A stretch of 64,000 nt of DNA from DASZIT01 sp036268775 (GTDB lineage Bacteria; Actinomycetota; Acidimicrobiia; Acidimicrobiales; RAAP-2), in contig DATATM010000017.1 of assembly GCA_036268775.1 (NCBI GenBank), positions 1 through 64,000 of the forward strand, given 5' to 3'. Below are positions 43,049 through 52,731 of this stretch, piece after piece. The notes beneath the pieces were generated by a model. It was given only the letters and a program-made list of their open reading frames with translations. It was not told where the DNA came from and ran no database searches. Numbering within the stretch: position 1 is the stretch's first letter; the number at the start of each line of letters is the position of its first letter. The position numbers were made by a program, and so were the translations under genes.

Positions 43049-44092
43049 ATGCCACACGCAATCGAAGTTACCGACATCCAGAAGACGTTCACCGGAAAGC
43101 TCGAGGTGCGCGCCCTCGACGGGGTGAGCTTCAACGTCGAGGAGGGAACCGTGTTCGGGCTGTTGGGTCCCAACGGATCGGGTAAGACCACCGCGGTGCG
43201 GATCCTGACCACCATCCTCAAAGCCGACGGCGGCTCGGCGGTGGTCCTCGGCCACGACGTCGCCAGGGAGCCCGCCCTAGTCCGAAGCCTGATCGGCCTG
43301 GCCGGCCAGTACGCCGCCGTCGACGAGAATCTGACCGGACGCGAGAACCTGGTCATGGTCGGCCGGCTCAATCACCTGCCGAAGTCGTATGTGACCAGCC
43401 GGTCGAAGGAGCTGCTCGAACAGTTCGACCTGGCCGACGCCGGCGATCGGACCCTCAAGACCTACTCGGGCGGCATGCGCCGCCGGCTCGACCTGGCCGC
43501 TGCCCTGGTGGCCCGGCCGAGCGTGCTCTTCCTCGACGAGCCGACTACCGGCCTCGACCCTCAGAGCCGGAACGATCTCTGGGAAGTCATCGAGAGCCTG
43601 GTCGGCGGCGGGACCACCGTGCTCCTCACCACCCAGTACCTGGAGGAGGCCGACCGGCTGGCCGACACCCTGTCGGTGCTCGACCACGGCCGGGTCATCG
43701 CCGAGGGCACCCCGACTCAACTCAAGTCCGAACTCGGTGCCACCGTCCTCGAAGTCGGGCTCCACGATCACGATGATGGCGTCCGCGCGGTTCCGGTGCT
43801 GGAGGCCATCGGTCCCCACACCCCGAACATCAACGGTCGGGTGGTGGATGTGACCGTGGACAACGGTCCGGTGGATGCCATGACCGCCCTCCGGGCTCTC
43901 GATCAGGCCGGCATCACCCCGGTCACCTTCACCCTCCGGGAGCCGAGCCTCGATGACGTGTTCTTGGCGCTGACTGGGCACCGCACCGAGGATGAGCTCG
44001 CCGAGGACCGGGGCGACCCCCATCCACCCGGTGGCGACAGGAATCGCGCTGACCCCACCGTCACCCCCGTCCCGGTAGGAGGCAACCGATGA
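43049..44092 (+). CDS. ABC exporter ATP-binding protein (DrrA-like)
   Basis: 347 residues from ATG 43049 (GTG/TTG codons about ten residues earlier are open). Walker A LLGPNGSGKTT near 38-48, signature YSGGMRRRLDLAAAL, Walker B VLFLDEPTTGLDP, and the DrrA-type C-terminal domain with FTLREPSLDDVFLALTGH. The tail is Pro/Asp-rich. It overlaps the permease gene by ATGA. It energises export of hydrophobic drugs or lipids; the substrate is unknown. Controlled by the divergent MarR gene. Confidence 0.92.
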   Translation: MPHAIEVTDIQKTFTGKLEVRALDGVSFNVEEGTVFGLLGPNGSGKTTAVRILTTILKADGGSAVVLGHDVAREPALVRSLIGLAGQYAAVDENLTGRENLVMVGRLNHLPKSYVTSRSKELLEQFDLADAGDRTLKTYSGGMRRRLDLAAALVARPSVLFLDEPTTGLDPQSRNDLWEVIESLVGGGTTVLLTTQYLEEADRLADTLSVLDHGRVIAEGTPTQLKSELGATVLEVGLHDHDDGVRAVPVLEAIGPHTPNINGRVVDVTVDNGPVDAMTALRALDQAGITPVTFTLREPSLDDVFLALTGHRTEDELAEDRGDPHPPGGDRNRADPTVTPVPVGGNR

Positions 44093-44913
44093 CCACCGCC
44101 ATCTCCATCCCCACCGTCGCCGGTGCGCCATTGGCCACCGGGGCGGGTGCCCGCCTCCGCTGGGCGATCACCGACACCTGGACGGTCACCAAGCGCAACC
44201 TGATCGGCTACACCCGGATCCCCGAGGCACTGTTCTTCTCGACCGTGCAGCCGATCATGTTCGTGCTGTTGTTCCGCTACGTCTTCGGCGGAGCCATTCA
44301 TCCACCGGGGGTCAGCTACACCAACTACCTGATGCCGGGGATCTTCGTGCAGACGGTGGCGTTCGGTGCGGTCAGCACCAGCATCGGGTTGGCCGAGGAC
44401 CTCCAGAAGGGGTTGATCGAACGGTTCCGGGCCCTCCCGATGGCCCGATCGGCGGTACTGGCCGGGCGCACCACCGCCGATCTCTGCCGGAACGTGGTGG
44501 TGGTCATCGTCATTACCGGGGTGGGACTGCTGGTCGGCTTCCGGCCGAGCACCGGGGTGCTTCCCTATCTGGCCGCCATCGGTCTCATCCTGCTGTTCGC
44601 CTATGCTCTGTCCTGGGGCTTCGCGGTGATCGGGCTCTCCGCTCCCAACAGCGAGACGGCCCAGGTGATGTCCTTCCCGCTGCTTTTCCCGCTGACCTTC
44701 GCCTCCTCCGCCTTCGTCCCGGTGCCGGACATGCCCAGCTGGCTACAGGGATTCGCCACCTATCAACCGGTGAGCCTGGTGGTGACCGCCTGTCGGTCCC
44801 TGATGATCGGGGGACCCACCGCCCACTGGCTCATCCTGGCCCTGATCTGGACGGTGGGGATCCTCATCGTGCTGCCGCCGTTGGCCGTCTGGCGGTACCG
44901 CACCCGTACCTGA
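44089..44913 (+). CDS. ABC-2 type permease (DrrB-like)
   Basis: 274 residues, six predicted membrane helices: LFFSTVQPIMFVLLFRYVFGG, YLMPGIFVQTVAFGAV, VVVIVITGVGLLVGF, LAAIGLILLFAYALSWGF, SFPLLFPLTFASSAFV and LIWTVGILIVLPPLAVW. The EDLQKGLIERFRALPMARSAVL segment between helices is typical of DrrB coupling regions. Forms the transporter with the ATPase just upstream. Confidence 0.92.
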   Translation: MTTAISIPTVAGAPLATGAGARLRWAITDTWTVTKRNLIGYTRIPEALFFSTVQPIMFVLLFRYVFGGAIHPPGVSYTNYLMPGIFVQTVAFGAVSTSIGLAEDLQKGLIERFRALPMARSAVLAGRTTADLCRNVVVVIVITGVGLLVGFRPSTGVLPYLAAIGLILLFAYALSWGFAVIGLSAPNSETAQVMSFPLLFPLTFASSAFVPVPDMPSWLQGFATYQPVSLVVTACRSLMIGGPTAHWLILALIWTVGILIVLPPLAVWRYRTRT

Positions 44914-44991
44914 CCGATCCGGGGCCCGGGGTCCCGAAGGCGGCCGACCCCCGCATGGCGCCAAACCGCCGGGAGTGGGCAGAATGGGTTC

Positions 44992-47697
44992 ATGGCACCC
45001 TCCCCCTCGTCATCATCTGCTCCTGACAGCTTCGGAGCCCGCGCCGACCTGACCGTCGGCGACCGGACCTACGAGATCTTCCGGATCAACGCCCTGGCCG
45101 AGCGGTACGACATCGCCCGGCTCCCCTATTCCATCAAGGTGGTCCTGGAGAACCTGCTCCGGCACGAGGACGGGCTGGCGGTCAGCCCCCAGGACATCGA
45201 GGCGGTGGCCGACTGGGGCCGCAGCCCCGAGCGCCACGGCGCCGCCGGGAACGACGCCGTCGAGATCGCCCTCACCCCCGAGCGGGTCCTGATGCAGGAC
45301 TTCACCGGGGTGCCCGGTGTCGTCGACCTTGCCGCCATGCGGGCGGCCCTGGCCGAGATGAAGGGGGATCCGGCCAAGGTGAACCCCCTGGTGCCAGTGG
45401 AACTGGTCATCGACCACTCGGTCATCGCCGAGGTGACCGGGACCCCCGAGGCCTTCGACCAGAACGTCGATATCGAGTACCAGCGCAATATCGAGCGGTA
45501 CCAGCTGCTCCGCTGGGCCCAGCAGGCCTTCGACGGCTTCCGGGTCGTCCCGCCCGGCGCCGGCATCTGCCATCAGGTCAACCTCGAATACCTCTCACGG
45601 GTGGTGTTCGGCACCGAGGACGGCCGGGCCTATTGCGACACCCTGGTCGGCACCGACTCTCACACCACCATGGTCAACGGGCTCGGGGTCCTCGGCTGGG
45701 GGGTCGGCGGCATCGAAGCCGAAGCCGCCATGCTCGGCCAGCCCCTCTCCATGCTGTTGCCGCCGGTGGTCGGGTTCCGGCTGACCGGGAGCCAGGTGCC
45801 CGGCACCACCGCCACTGACCTGGTGCTGACCATCACCCAGCTGCTCCGCCAGCGGGGGGTGGTGGGCAAGTTCGTCGAGTTCTACGGGCCCGGCCTGGCC
45901 GCGGTGCCGTTGGCCAACCGGGCCACCATCGGCAACATGTCCCCCGAGTACGGCGCCACCTGTGCCATCTTCCCCATCGACGAGGTGACCCTCGACTATC
46001 TCCGCTTCACCGGCCGGGACGACCACCAGGTGGCGCTGGTGGAGGCCTACGCCAAAGAACAGGGCATGTTCCATCAGCCCGGGGGGGCCGAGCCGGTCTT
46101 CTCCGAGACCATCGAGCTGGACCTCTCCACCGTGGTGCCGAGCATCGCCGGCCCGTCCCGACCCCAGGATCGCGTCTCGTTGTCCGACGCCCAGGAGGCC
46201 TTCCACACCGCGCTGGGCGACCAGAAGGAGAAGAAGTCGGCGACGGCCACCCTGGCCGACGGGTCGACGGTGCCCATCGAGGACGGCCACGTGGTGATCG
46301 CCGCCATCACCAGCTGCACCAATACCTCCAACCCGCAGGTGATGGTGGCGGCGGGGCTGTTGGCCAAGAAGGCCATCGACCGCGGCCTCCGGCCGAAGCC
46401 CTGGGTGAAGACGTCGCTGGCTCCCGGCTCCCGGGTGGTCATGGACTACTTCGACCGGGCCGGGCTCACCCAGCCGTTGGCGGAGGCCGGATTCGACCTG
46501 GTCGGCTTCGGCTGCACCACCTGCATCGGCAACTCCGGTCCCCTGCTGGCCGGGGTCTCCGAAGCCGTCCTCGGCGCCGACCTCTCCGCCGTCTCCGTCC
46601 TCTCCGGCAACCGGAACTTCGAGGGACGGATCCACCCCGACGTGCGGATGAACTACCTGGCCTCCCCGCCTCTGGTGGTGGCCTACGCGCTGGCCGGCAC
46701 CATGGACATCGACCTGGTCAACGGCTCCCTCGGGACCGACACCGACGGCAACGAAGTCCGTCTCGCCGACCTCTGGCCGTCGGCCGAGGAGGTTACCGAA
46801 GCCATCCGCACCTCGCTGACCTCGGAGATGTTCCGTGACCGGTACAGCTCGATCTTCGACGGCGAAGCCCGCTGGCAGAACATGGCCACCGCCACCGGCA
46901 ACACCTTCGAGTGGGACGCCGACTCCACCTACGTGCTGCGCCCGCCGTTCCTCGAGAACCTGTCCGACCAACCGACCCGGGTGGCCGACATCTCCGGGGC
47001 CCGGGTGCTGGCCGTCCTCGGCGACAGCGTGACCACCGACCACATCTCGCCGGCCGGGAGCATCGGCCCGTCAACGCCGGCCGGGAAGTACCTGGCCGAG
47101 CACGGGGTGGAGCGGAAGGATTTCAATTCCTACGGATCCCGCCGGGGTAACCACGAAGTCATGATGCGGGGAACGTTCGCCAATGTCCGGCTGCGCAACC
47201 AACTGGCTCCCGGCACCGAAGGCGGCATCACCCTCCACCTTCCCGACGGCGAGCAGACCACCATCTTCGACGCCTCCGTCCGCTACGCCGCCGAGGCTGT
47301 CCCGCTGGTGGTGCTGGCCGGCAAGGAGTACGGATCCGGTTCGTCCCGTGACTGGGCGGCGAAGGGAACCGCGTTGCTCGGGGTCCGGGCCGTCATCGCC
47401 GCCAGCTACGAGCGGATCCACCGATCCAACCTGATCGGGATGGGGGTGCTGCCGCTGCAGTTCGCCGACGGGCAGAGCGCGGGGACCCTCGGGCTCAGCG
47501 GTCATGAGGTGTTCGCCATCTCCGGCATCGAGACCCTGAACGACGGCGATGTCCCGAAAGAGGTCGGGGTGCGGGCGGTCGACGGCGACCGGGTGGTGGA
47601 GTTCTCCGCCCGGCTGCGGATCGACACCCCGATGGAGGCGGAGTACTACCGCCAGGGCGGGATCCTCCCCTACATGCTCCGCCAGATGGCCAGGTAG
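44992..47697 (+). CDS. acnA: Aconitate hydratase A
   Basis: 901 residues, full length. Interconverts citrate and isocitrate through a 4Fe-4S cluster. Cluster cysteines lie in AITSCTNTSNPQV (about 442) and FGCTTCIGNSGPL (about 508). TDSHTTMVNGLGVLGWGVGGIEAEA, GDSVTTDHISPAGSI and YGSGSSRDWAAKG are signature segments. It stands alone behind the ABC exporter with 78 bases between, and is probably separately transcribed. Confidence 0.97.
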   Translation: MAPSPSSSSAPDSFGARADLTVGDRTYEIFRINALAERYDIARLPYSIKVVLENLLRHEDGLAVSPQDIEAVADWGRSPERHGAAGNDAVEIALTPERVLMQDFTGVPGVVDLAAMRAALAEMKGDPAKVNPLVPVELVIDHSVIAEVTGTPEAFDQNVDIEYQRNIERYQLLRWAQQAFDGFRVVPPGAGICHQVNLEYLSRVVFGTEDGRAYCDTLVGTDSHTTMVNGLGVLGWGVGGIEAEAAMLGQPLSMLLPPVVGFRLTGSQVPGTTATDLVLTITQLLRQRGVVGKFVEFYGPGLAAVPLANRATIGNMSPEYGATCAIFPIDEVTLDYLRFTGRDDHQVALVEAYAKEQGMFHQPGGAEPVFSETIELDLSTVVPSIAGPSRPQDRVSLSDAQEAFHTALGDQKEKKSATATLADGSTVPIEDGHVVIAAITSCTNTSNPQVMVAAGLLAKKAIDRGLRPKPWVKTSLAPGSRVVMDYFDRAGLTQPLAEAGFDLVGFGCTTCIGNSGPLLAGVSEAVLGADLSAVSVLSGNRNFEGRIHPDVRMNYLASPPLVVAYALAGTMDIDLVNGSLGTDTDGNEVRLADLWPSAEEVTEAIRTSLTSEMFRDRYSSIFDGEARWQNMATATGNTFEWDADSTYVLRPPFLENLSDQPTRVADISGARVLAVLGDSVTTDHISPAGSIGPSTPAGKYLAEHGVERKDFNSYGSRRGNHEVMMRGTFANVRLRNQLAPGTEGGITLHLPDGEQTTIFDASVRYAAEAVPLVVLAGKEYGSGSSRDWAAKGTALLGVRAVIAASYERIHRSNLIGMGVLPLQFADGQSAGTLGLSGHEVFAISGIETLNDGDVPKEVGVRAVDGDRVVEFSARLRIDTPMEAEYYRQGGILPYMLRQMAR

Positions 47698-47748
47698 CCA
47701 CTAGGTGGCGCCGGGCGGCCAGTGAGGGCCAATGAGAAGGAGCCAAGG

Positions 47749-48204
47749 GTGACGACGATGCGGTTCAACCACATGGAGCTTTCCTTCCCGATCGGAACCC
47801 TCACCCGGCATTTCCGCGACGACGTCGACGCCTTCTTCTGCACGGTGCTGGGTTGGGATTCGCTCGACACCGAGGTGGTCGGGCAGTCGTGTCACCTGCT
47901 TCGGCCCGACGACGGCCAGTTCATCCTGCTGGCCGAGAGCGACGAGCCGATGTCGTCCCCGGGTTACGACCACCTCGGTCTCCTGATGGAGACCCGGGCC
48001 GAAGTCGACGCCACCCTGGCGGAATGTCAGAACTTCCAGAAGAAGGACGGGCGGCTTCGCATCAAGGAGTACGAGGACCTGGTGCTTCCGACCGTCACCG
48101 TCCACGCCTTCTACGTGAAGCACCTGCTTCCGATCTGGTTCGACATCCAGTCGATGGAGTCACCGGCCGGCCGCCCGCCGGCCCCGCGCTGGCAGTACGC
48201 CTGA
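47749..48204 (+). CDS. VOC/glyoxalase-superfamily-like protein
   Basis: 151 residues from GTG 47749, with AAGGAG before it; an ATG three codons later is possible. The beta-alpha-beta-beta-beta pattern MRFNHMELSFPIGTLTRHFRDDVDAFFCTVLGWD ... YDHLGLLMETRAEVDATLAEC fits a vicinal-oxygen-chelate domain; His and Glu residues could bind a metal. Ends LPIWFDIQSMESPAGRPPAPRWQYA. Catalytic role not known. Confidence 0.72.
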   Translation: MTTMRFNHMELSFPIGTLTRHFRDDVDAFFCTVLGWDSLDTEVVGQSCHLLRPDDGQFILLAESDEPMSSPGYDHLGLLMETRAEVDATLAECQNFQKKDGRLRIKEYEDLVLPTVTVHAFYVKHLLPIWFDIQSMESPAGRPPAPRWQYA

Positions 48205-48381
48205 GCCGGACGCACCAACTCCCACCGTCGGGCTGCGAACCCGAGGGCTCCAGTCGTGGATCGTGGGCCGACTGGGCTCGACCACCGGAATCTGAGCACA
48301 AAGGAGAGGCAACGCCTAAAGTTCCGGCGATTGCCATTCACTGAGCTCCTATCCGAGTCGGCCCTAACCAAAGGAACTGCG

Positions 48382-48627
48382 ATGCCCAAGTACATGGATT
48401 TTCATGACGACCTCAAGTTGCCTGGCGAAGCCATCCAACAGATCACCCAGGAAACCAAAGACGAGAAGGCAGACCAATTCGGTGTCCGCCAGGTCGAGTT
48501 GTTCCACAACGCCGACGGCAAGGTCTACTGCCTGCTGGAGGCGCCCGACGCCGAGGCGGTCCGCAAGCACCACGAGGCTCTCGGTGTCCCCTGCGGCGAC
48601 GTCCACGAGGTTTCCGGGCTCCTGTAG
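48382..48627 (+). CDS. Small DUF4242-like (SCO4226-type) protein
   Basis: 81 residues from ATG 48382 with AAAGGAA upstream. Ferredoxin-like small domain: MPKYMDFHDDLKLP, then FGVRQVELFHNADGKVYCLLEAPDAEAVRKHHEALG and GDVHEVSGL. This resembles the DUF4242 family, whose Streptomyces member SCO4226 was described as nickel-binding. Metal binding here is inference. The 177 bases before it hold no gene that I can support. Confidence 0.75.
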   Translation: MPKYMDFHDDLKLPGEAIQQITQETKDEKADQFGVRQVELFHNADGKVYCLLEAPDAEAVRKHHEALGVPCGDVHEVSGLL

Positions 48628-48681
48628 ACGACCCGACCAGCACCGCGGAGCCGGCCGCCCGTCAATGGACGGGGCTGGCGC

Positions 48682-49575
48682 TCAGGCGTCGCGGCGCACC
48701 AGGACCCAGCCGCCCGCCGCCAGGGCGACCACGGTGTACAGCACCAGAAGGCCAAAGCCGACCCAGGGACTGAAGGCCGACACCAGGCGGTCCGGCACGC
48801 CATGGGTGGAGAACATGACCAGCCCGATGTTGGACGGCAGGTAGCGGGCCACCGGGTTGCTGATCGACGTTGGCAACGCCTGGACGATGAGGGGCAGGAC
48901 CAGCACCACTCCGGCGAAGGCCGAGATGGCGCCGGCGGTGTGCCGGATGATGGTGGCCAGTCCCAGCGCCAGCAGCCCGAGCACGGCGAGGTAGAGACCG
49001 GCACCGACCACCGCCCGGAGCACGCCGGCCTGCCCCAGGGAGGCGGATCCGTTCGAGAGGCTGGGGGGAACCTGCAGCCCGAGTTGCTGGGCGTGCTGGG
49101 CGATCGCCGCCGGTAGCCCGGCGGCGTGCCGGGCCGACAAGATGGCCTGGCCGACCGCGAAGGCGCTGAAGGCAAGGATCTCGCTCACCACCACTGCCAC
49201 CGCCCCGAACACCAGGAGCTTGGCGGTGAGCACCACCGGCCGGCGTGGGATGGCCGACAACGTGGCGCGGATCGTTCCGGTGCCGTACTCCGCGCTCATG
49301 ACCAGCACCCCCAGGACCCCGAAGATGAGCTGGCCGAGGAAGATGCCGATCAGACTCCGACTGGTCGGATCGCCGATGATCTCCGAGCGGCTCACCGTCC
49401 CGGTGCTCAGCGCCGACAAGCCGATCACCGCCACCACCGTGGCGACCAGCGTCCACAGGGTCGAGCGGACCGACCACAGCTTTGTCCACTCGGCCGCCAT
49501 GGCCCGGCGAAGACCGGCGCGACCGATGGGCCGCGCCGTCTCGAAGGGGGCCGGAGCGGAGACGACCGCCGTCAC
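48682..49575 (-). CDS. ABC-2 type permease
   Basis: 297 residues from a GTG overlapping the ATPase stop by four bases (GTGA). About six membrane helices. SRSLIGIFLGQLIFGVLGVLVMSAEYGTGTIRATLSAIPRR is the hallmark of ABC-2 permeases that pair with CcmA-like ATPases. Forms an exporter with the neighbour upstream. Substrate unknown. Last gene of the minus-strand set that starts with the DEAD helicase. Confidence 0.88.
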   Translation of the reverse strand: MTAVVSAPAPFETARPIGRAGLRRAMAAEWTKLWSVRSTLWTLVATVVAVIGLSALSTGTVSRSEIIGDPTSRSLIGIFLGQLIFGVLGVLVMSAEYGTGTIRATLSAIPRRPVVLTAKLLVFGAVAVVVSEILAFSAFAVGQAILSARHAAGLPAAIAQHAQQLGLQVPPSLSNGSASLGQAGVLRAVVGAGLYLAVLGLLALGLATIIRHTAGAISAFAGVVLVLPLIVQALPTSISNPVARYLPSNIGLVMFSTHGVPDRLVSAFSPWVGFGLLVLYTVVALAAGGWVLVRRDA

Positions 49576-50474
49576 GATCCGCCCCGGAACTCGACGGCCT
49601 CGTCGGTGAGCTCCATGAAGGCGTCCTCCAGGGAGGCGACGGGGGTCAGTTCGTGGAGGGCAATGCTCAGCGCCTTGGCCAGGTCACCCACCTCCGGTGC
49701 CGACAGGCCGGTCACGCTCATCGACCCGTCGGGATCGGCGATGACGGTCCCGCCCGCATTGGTCACCGCGTCGGACAACTGGTGCGGCGCCTCGGAGCGC
49801 ACTTTGACCGACTGCCGGGAGCTTCGGCCCACGAAGTCCGCCACCGAGGTCTCGGCGATCAGCTTGCCCTTGCCGATGACCACCAGATGGTCGGCGGTCA
49901 GCGCCATCTCGGCCATCAGGTGGCTCGACACGAACACGGTGCGACCTTCTCCGGCCAGCGTTCTACACAGCGTGCGCACCCAGCGGATGCCTTCGGGATC
50001 GAGACCGTTCACCGGCTCGTCGAACAGCAGCACTCCCGGGTTGCCGAGCAGGGCGGCGGCGATGCCCAGCCGCTGGCCCATCCCGAGCGAGAATTTGCCC
50101 ACCCGTTTGCCCGCCACCGAGGTGAGACCGACCAGCTCCAGCACCTCGTCGACCCGCCCCCGACCGATGGAATTGCTCCGGGCCAAGGTCAGCAGATGGG
50201 CGCGGGCGGAGCGGCCGGGATGGATGGCCTTGGCTTCGAGCAGCCCGCCCACTTCCCGCAGCGGCCACGGGAGGTCGTGGTAGCGCCGGCCCAGCACGGT
50301 GACGGAGCCCGACGCCGGCGAGTCGAGGCCCATGATCATGCGCATGGTGGTCGACTTGCCCGACCCGTTGGGCCCGAGGAAGCCGGTCACCGTCCCCGGG
50401 CGCACGTCGAAGGAGAGGTCGTCCACCGCCACCACGTCGCCGAACCGCTTTGAGAGCCCCCGGGCCTCGATCAC
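49572..50474 (-). CDS. ABC transporter ATP-binding protein
   Basis: 300 residues from GTG 50474 (MIEARGLSKRFGDV). An ATG at 50540, forming TGATG with the trhA stop, would add 22 residues, so the start is open. Walker A FLGPNGSGKST at 32-42, signature FSLGMGQRLGIAAAL, Walker B VLLFDEPVNGLDP. The C-terminal part is of the bacitracin/antibiotic-exporter type. Pairs with the permease downstream. Confidence 0.88.
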   Translation of the reverse strand: MIEARGLSKRFGDVVAVDDLSFDVRPGTVTGFLGPNGSGKSTTMRMIMGLDSPASGSVTVLGRRYHDLPWPLREVGGLLEAKAIHPGRSARAHLLTLARSNSIGRGRVDEVLELVGLTSVAGKRVGKFSLGMGQRLGIAAALLGNPGVLLFDEPVNGLDPEGIRWVRTLCRTLAGEGRTVFVSSHLMAEMALTADHLVVIGKGKLIAETSVADFVGRSSRQSVKVRSEAPHQLSDAVTNAGGTVIADPDGSMSVTGLSAPEVGDLAKALSIALHELTPVASLEDAFMELTDEAVEFRGGS

Positions 50475-50539
50475 CTGACCAGCTTTGCACGGCGCCTTGT
50501 CTGGTGGGTAGCGGGGAGCGCCCTGATTCAGGGATTGCA

Positions 50540-51202
50540 TCAGCCGGCCAGCGGCAGGACGAACCAGGCGATCACCACGAAGTGCACCACCGCGCCCACG
50601 ATGGTGAAGGCGTGGAACACCTCGTGGTAACCGAGCACCCCCGGCACCGGATTCGGCCGCTTGAGGGCGTAGACCAGGGCGCCGGCCATATACGCGAACC
50701 CGCCGACGAACAGCAGCACGAAGCCGATGACGCCGAGCGCATGGAACAGTTGGGGCAGCACCGCCAGCGCTGACCAACCCACCACCACGTAGGGCACCGC
50801 GATGACCGGTTTGGGGGCGTCCAGCCAGGTCTGGCGAATGGTGATGCCGATGGCCGCCCCCGCCCAGACGATGGACAGCACGGTGATCCGGGCCCAACCG
50901 CCGAGGGCGATGCCGCCCACTGCGGTATAGGAACCGGCGATGGCGATGAAGATGGTCGAATGGTCGGCCCGGCGCATCCGCCGCCGACCCACCGGGCCCC
51001 ACTGGTGACGGTGGAAGAGGGCGCTGACCCCGAACATCATCGAGACGGAGACGGCATAGATCGCGCACACCGCCTTCGACCCCGCGGTCGGCGCCGCCCA
51101 CACCAGCGCGGTTCCCGACACCAGCGACACCAAGAACGCCACCTGGTGGAAGATGCCCCGGAGTCGGGGCTTCACCGCCGCCGCCGCGGTGTCCGGGGTC
51201 AT
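50540..51202 (-). CDS. TrhA/hemolysin III family membrane protein
   Basis: 220 residues, seven predicted helices. PAQR-type conserved residues: SALFHRHQW, RRADHSTIFIAIAGSYT and the late HEVFHAFTIVGAVVHF, whose histidines form a zinc site in this family. Bacterial members influence membrane energetics and fluidity; haemolysis is not implied. Its ATG overlaps the upstream amidotransferase stop (ATGA). Confidence 0.9.
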   Translation of the reverse strand: MTPDTAAAAVKPRLRGIFHQVAFLVSLVSGTALVWAAPTAGSKAVCAIYAVSVSMMFGVSALFHRHQWGPVGRRRMRRADHSTIFIAIAGSYTAVGGIALGGWARITVLSIVWAGAAIGITIRQTWLDAPKPVIAVPYVVVGWSALAVLPQLFHALGVIGFVLLFVGGFAYMAGALVYALKRPNPVPGVLGYHEVFHAFTIVGAVVHFVVIAWFVLPLAG

Positions 51203-51969
51203 GACGCCCCCGCCAGATCGACGAAGCGCTGGAGGATCCGGTGTCCGGTCGTCTCCACCTGGAAGAGGCCCCCCGCAGCCAAGACAACCTCCTCGGGGAG
51301 GTACTCCCTCCATCCGTCGGCCAGCGCCGCGTCCACCTCGAGGTGGAACTGGAACCCGTAGGCGCGGGACCCGGAACGGAAGGCCTGGTGGGGGAAGGCC
51401 CGGGTGGCGGCCAGGTGCACCGAATCGGGGGGGAGGGAGAAGGTGTCGTGGTGCCAGTGGACACAAGGGATGTCGGTGCCGGCCAGCCCGCCGTACTCGG
51501 GCCCGAGGACCCGGTCGCGACGGCCGGAGGCGGTGAGGGTGACGGTGCCGATCCCGATCTCGGGCCGGTCCCCGGTGGTGACCTCGGCCCCGAGGGCGGC
51601 GGCCAGCTGCTGGGCCCCGAGACAGACCCCCAGGACCGGCAGCCCGGCTTCAGTCGCCGCCGCCAACAGCGTGCGTTCGTCGGCCAGCCAGGGGAACCGA
51701 TCGACGTCGTGGACGCTCATCGGGCCCCCCAGCGCCACCAGACCGCCGAGCTCGGCGACATCGGGAAGATCATCGCCACGATCGGCCCGGATCACCTGGT
51801 GGTCGTACCCGGCCGCCGCCACCACCTCGGCGATCGACCCGGGGCCTTCGTAGGCGACGTGTTGGATGATCGCCCACGGCCGGGACGGCCGGGACGGCCG
51901 GGATGACCGCGCACCCTGCGGATCCGGCGGCGGCCCACCGGTGCCGCCGGTGGCATTCGGTTCGGTCAC
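51199..51969 (-). CDS. Class I glutamine amidotransferase-like protein
   Basis: 256 residues from a GTG. Nucleophile Cys116 in PVLGVCLGAQQLAAALG, and His in YGFQFHLEVD followed by the acidic residue of the triad. GGPMSVHD is the GMP-synthase-like oxyanion segment. No synthase domain follows, so it is the stand-alone GATase group. The N-terminus has short RPS repeats from a cgggacggc DNA repeat. Substrate unknown. Confidence 0.86.
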   Translation of the reverse strand: MTEPNATGGTGGPPPDPQGARSSRPSRPSRPWAIIQHVAYEGPGSIAEVVAAAGYDHQVIRADRGDDLPDVAELGGLVALGGPMSVHDVDRFPWLADERTLLAAATEAGLPVLGVCLGAQQLAAALGAEVTTGDRPEIGIGTVTLTASGRRDRVLGPEYGGLAGTDIPCVHWHHDTFSLPPDSVHLAATRAFPHQAFRSGSRAYGFQFHLEVDAALADGWREYLPEEVVLAAGGLFQVETTGHRILQRFVDLAGAS

Positions 51970-51978
51970 TCCCCCGGG

Positions 51979-52731
51979 CTACCGGGTGCCGACCACATGG
52001 AAGGCCTCGGCGTACCGGCCGTCGGGGAGTCCGGCCGACAGCGCCGCCCCCGACATCCAGGGCCGGAGCAGGTTCTCCAGATCGGCCCCGTCGCCCACCT
52101 GGCTCTTGTGGGACCGGAGAGCGGCCAGCTTGGCGTCGAACTGCTCGGTGGTGTCGACCACCCGGTTGGCCCGCTCGGTGGCCATCACCCACATCTCGGG
52201 CACGGTGTGGGGCTCGAGCCCCTCCTCCAGCAACTCGGGGTGGGCGAACGGATTGCGAGCGTCGGGATAGACGGCACAGGCGGTGGCCTCGCCGGCGGCC
52301 AGGTGGTCGGGGTGGCTGGCGTAGAGGCGTTCCCAGGTCCGCTCGGGCGACTGGGTCACCACCCGGTCGGGCCGGAACTGGCGGATGACCCGGGAGATGT
52401 CCCGGCGGAGTTCGATGGTGGGCTGCAGGCGGCCGTCCGGGTGGCCGAGGAAGCTGACATCGGACACCCCGACCTCGGCGGCGGCGGCCAGCTGTTCCTG
52501 GCGGCGAATGGCGGCCATCTCGACCCGGCTCATGGTCCGGTCCGACCCTCCCGCCTCGCCGTCGGTGGCGATGCAGTAGGCCACCTCCACTCCGGCCTGG
52601 GTCCAGGTGGCCACCGACCCGGCGGCGCCGAAGTCGACGTCGTCCGGATGAGCCGTCACCACCAGGATGCGGGCGATATCGACCGGTCCCGGATCAACTT
52701 CCAGGATGGGGCGGGACGACACCTCTGGCAT
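51979..52731 (-). CDS. PIG-L family deacetylase (MshB/Mca-like)
   Basis: 250 residues from ATG 52731. Zinc motif VTAHPDDVDFGAAG (His28, Asp30, Asp31) and the later SHPDHLAAGEATACAVYPDARNPFAHPE, as in GlcNAc-inositol deacetylases and mycothiol S-conjugate amidase. It may serve mycothiol metabolism, consistent with the mycothiol-dependent enzyme at 57468, or another N-acetyl sugar. TGATG junction with the helicase gene upstream. Confidence 0.86.
   Translation of the reverse strand: MPEVSSRPILEVDPGPVDIARILVVTAHPDDVDFGAAGSVATWTQAGVEVAYCIATDGEAGGSDRTMSRVEMAAIRRQEQLAAAAEVGVSDVSFLGHPDGRLQPTIELRRDISRVIRQFRPDRVVTQSPERTWERLYASHPDHLAAGEATACAVYPDARNPFAHPELLEEGLEPHTVPEMWVMATERANRVVDTTEQFDAKLAALRSHKSQVGDGADLENLLRPWMSGAALSAGLPDGRYAEAFHVVGTR

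Noticed and set aside
45595..47043. Long minus-strand frame opposite aconitase
   Set aside because: Aconitase on the plus strand is complete with its Fe-S cysteines; the antisense frame has no recognisable content.
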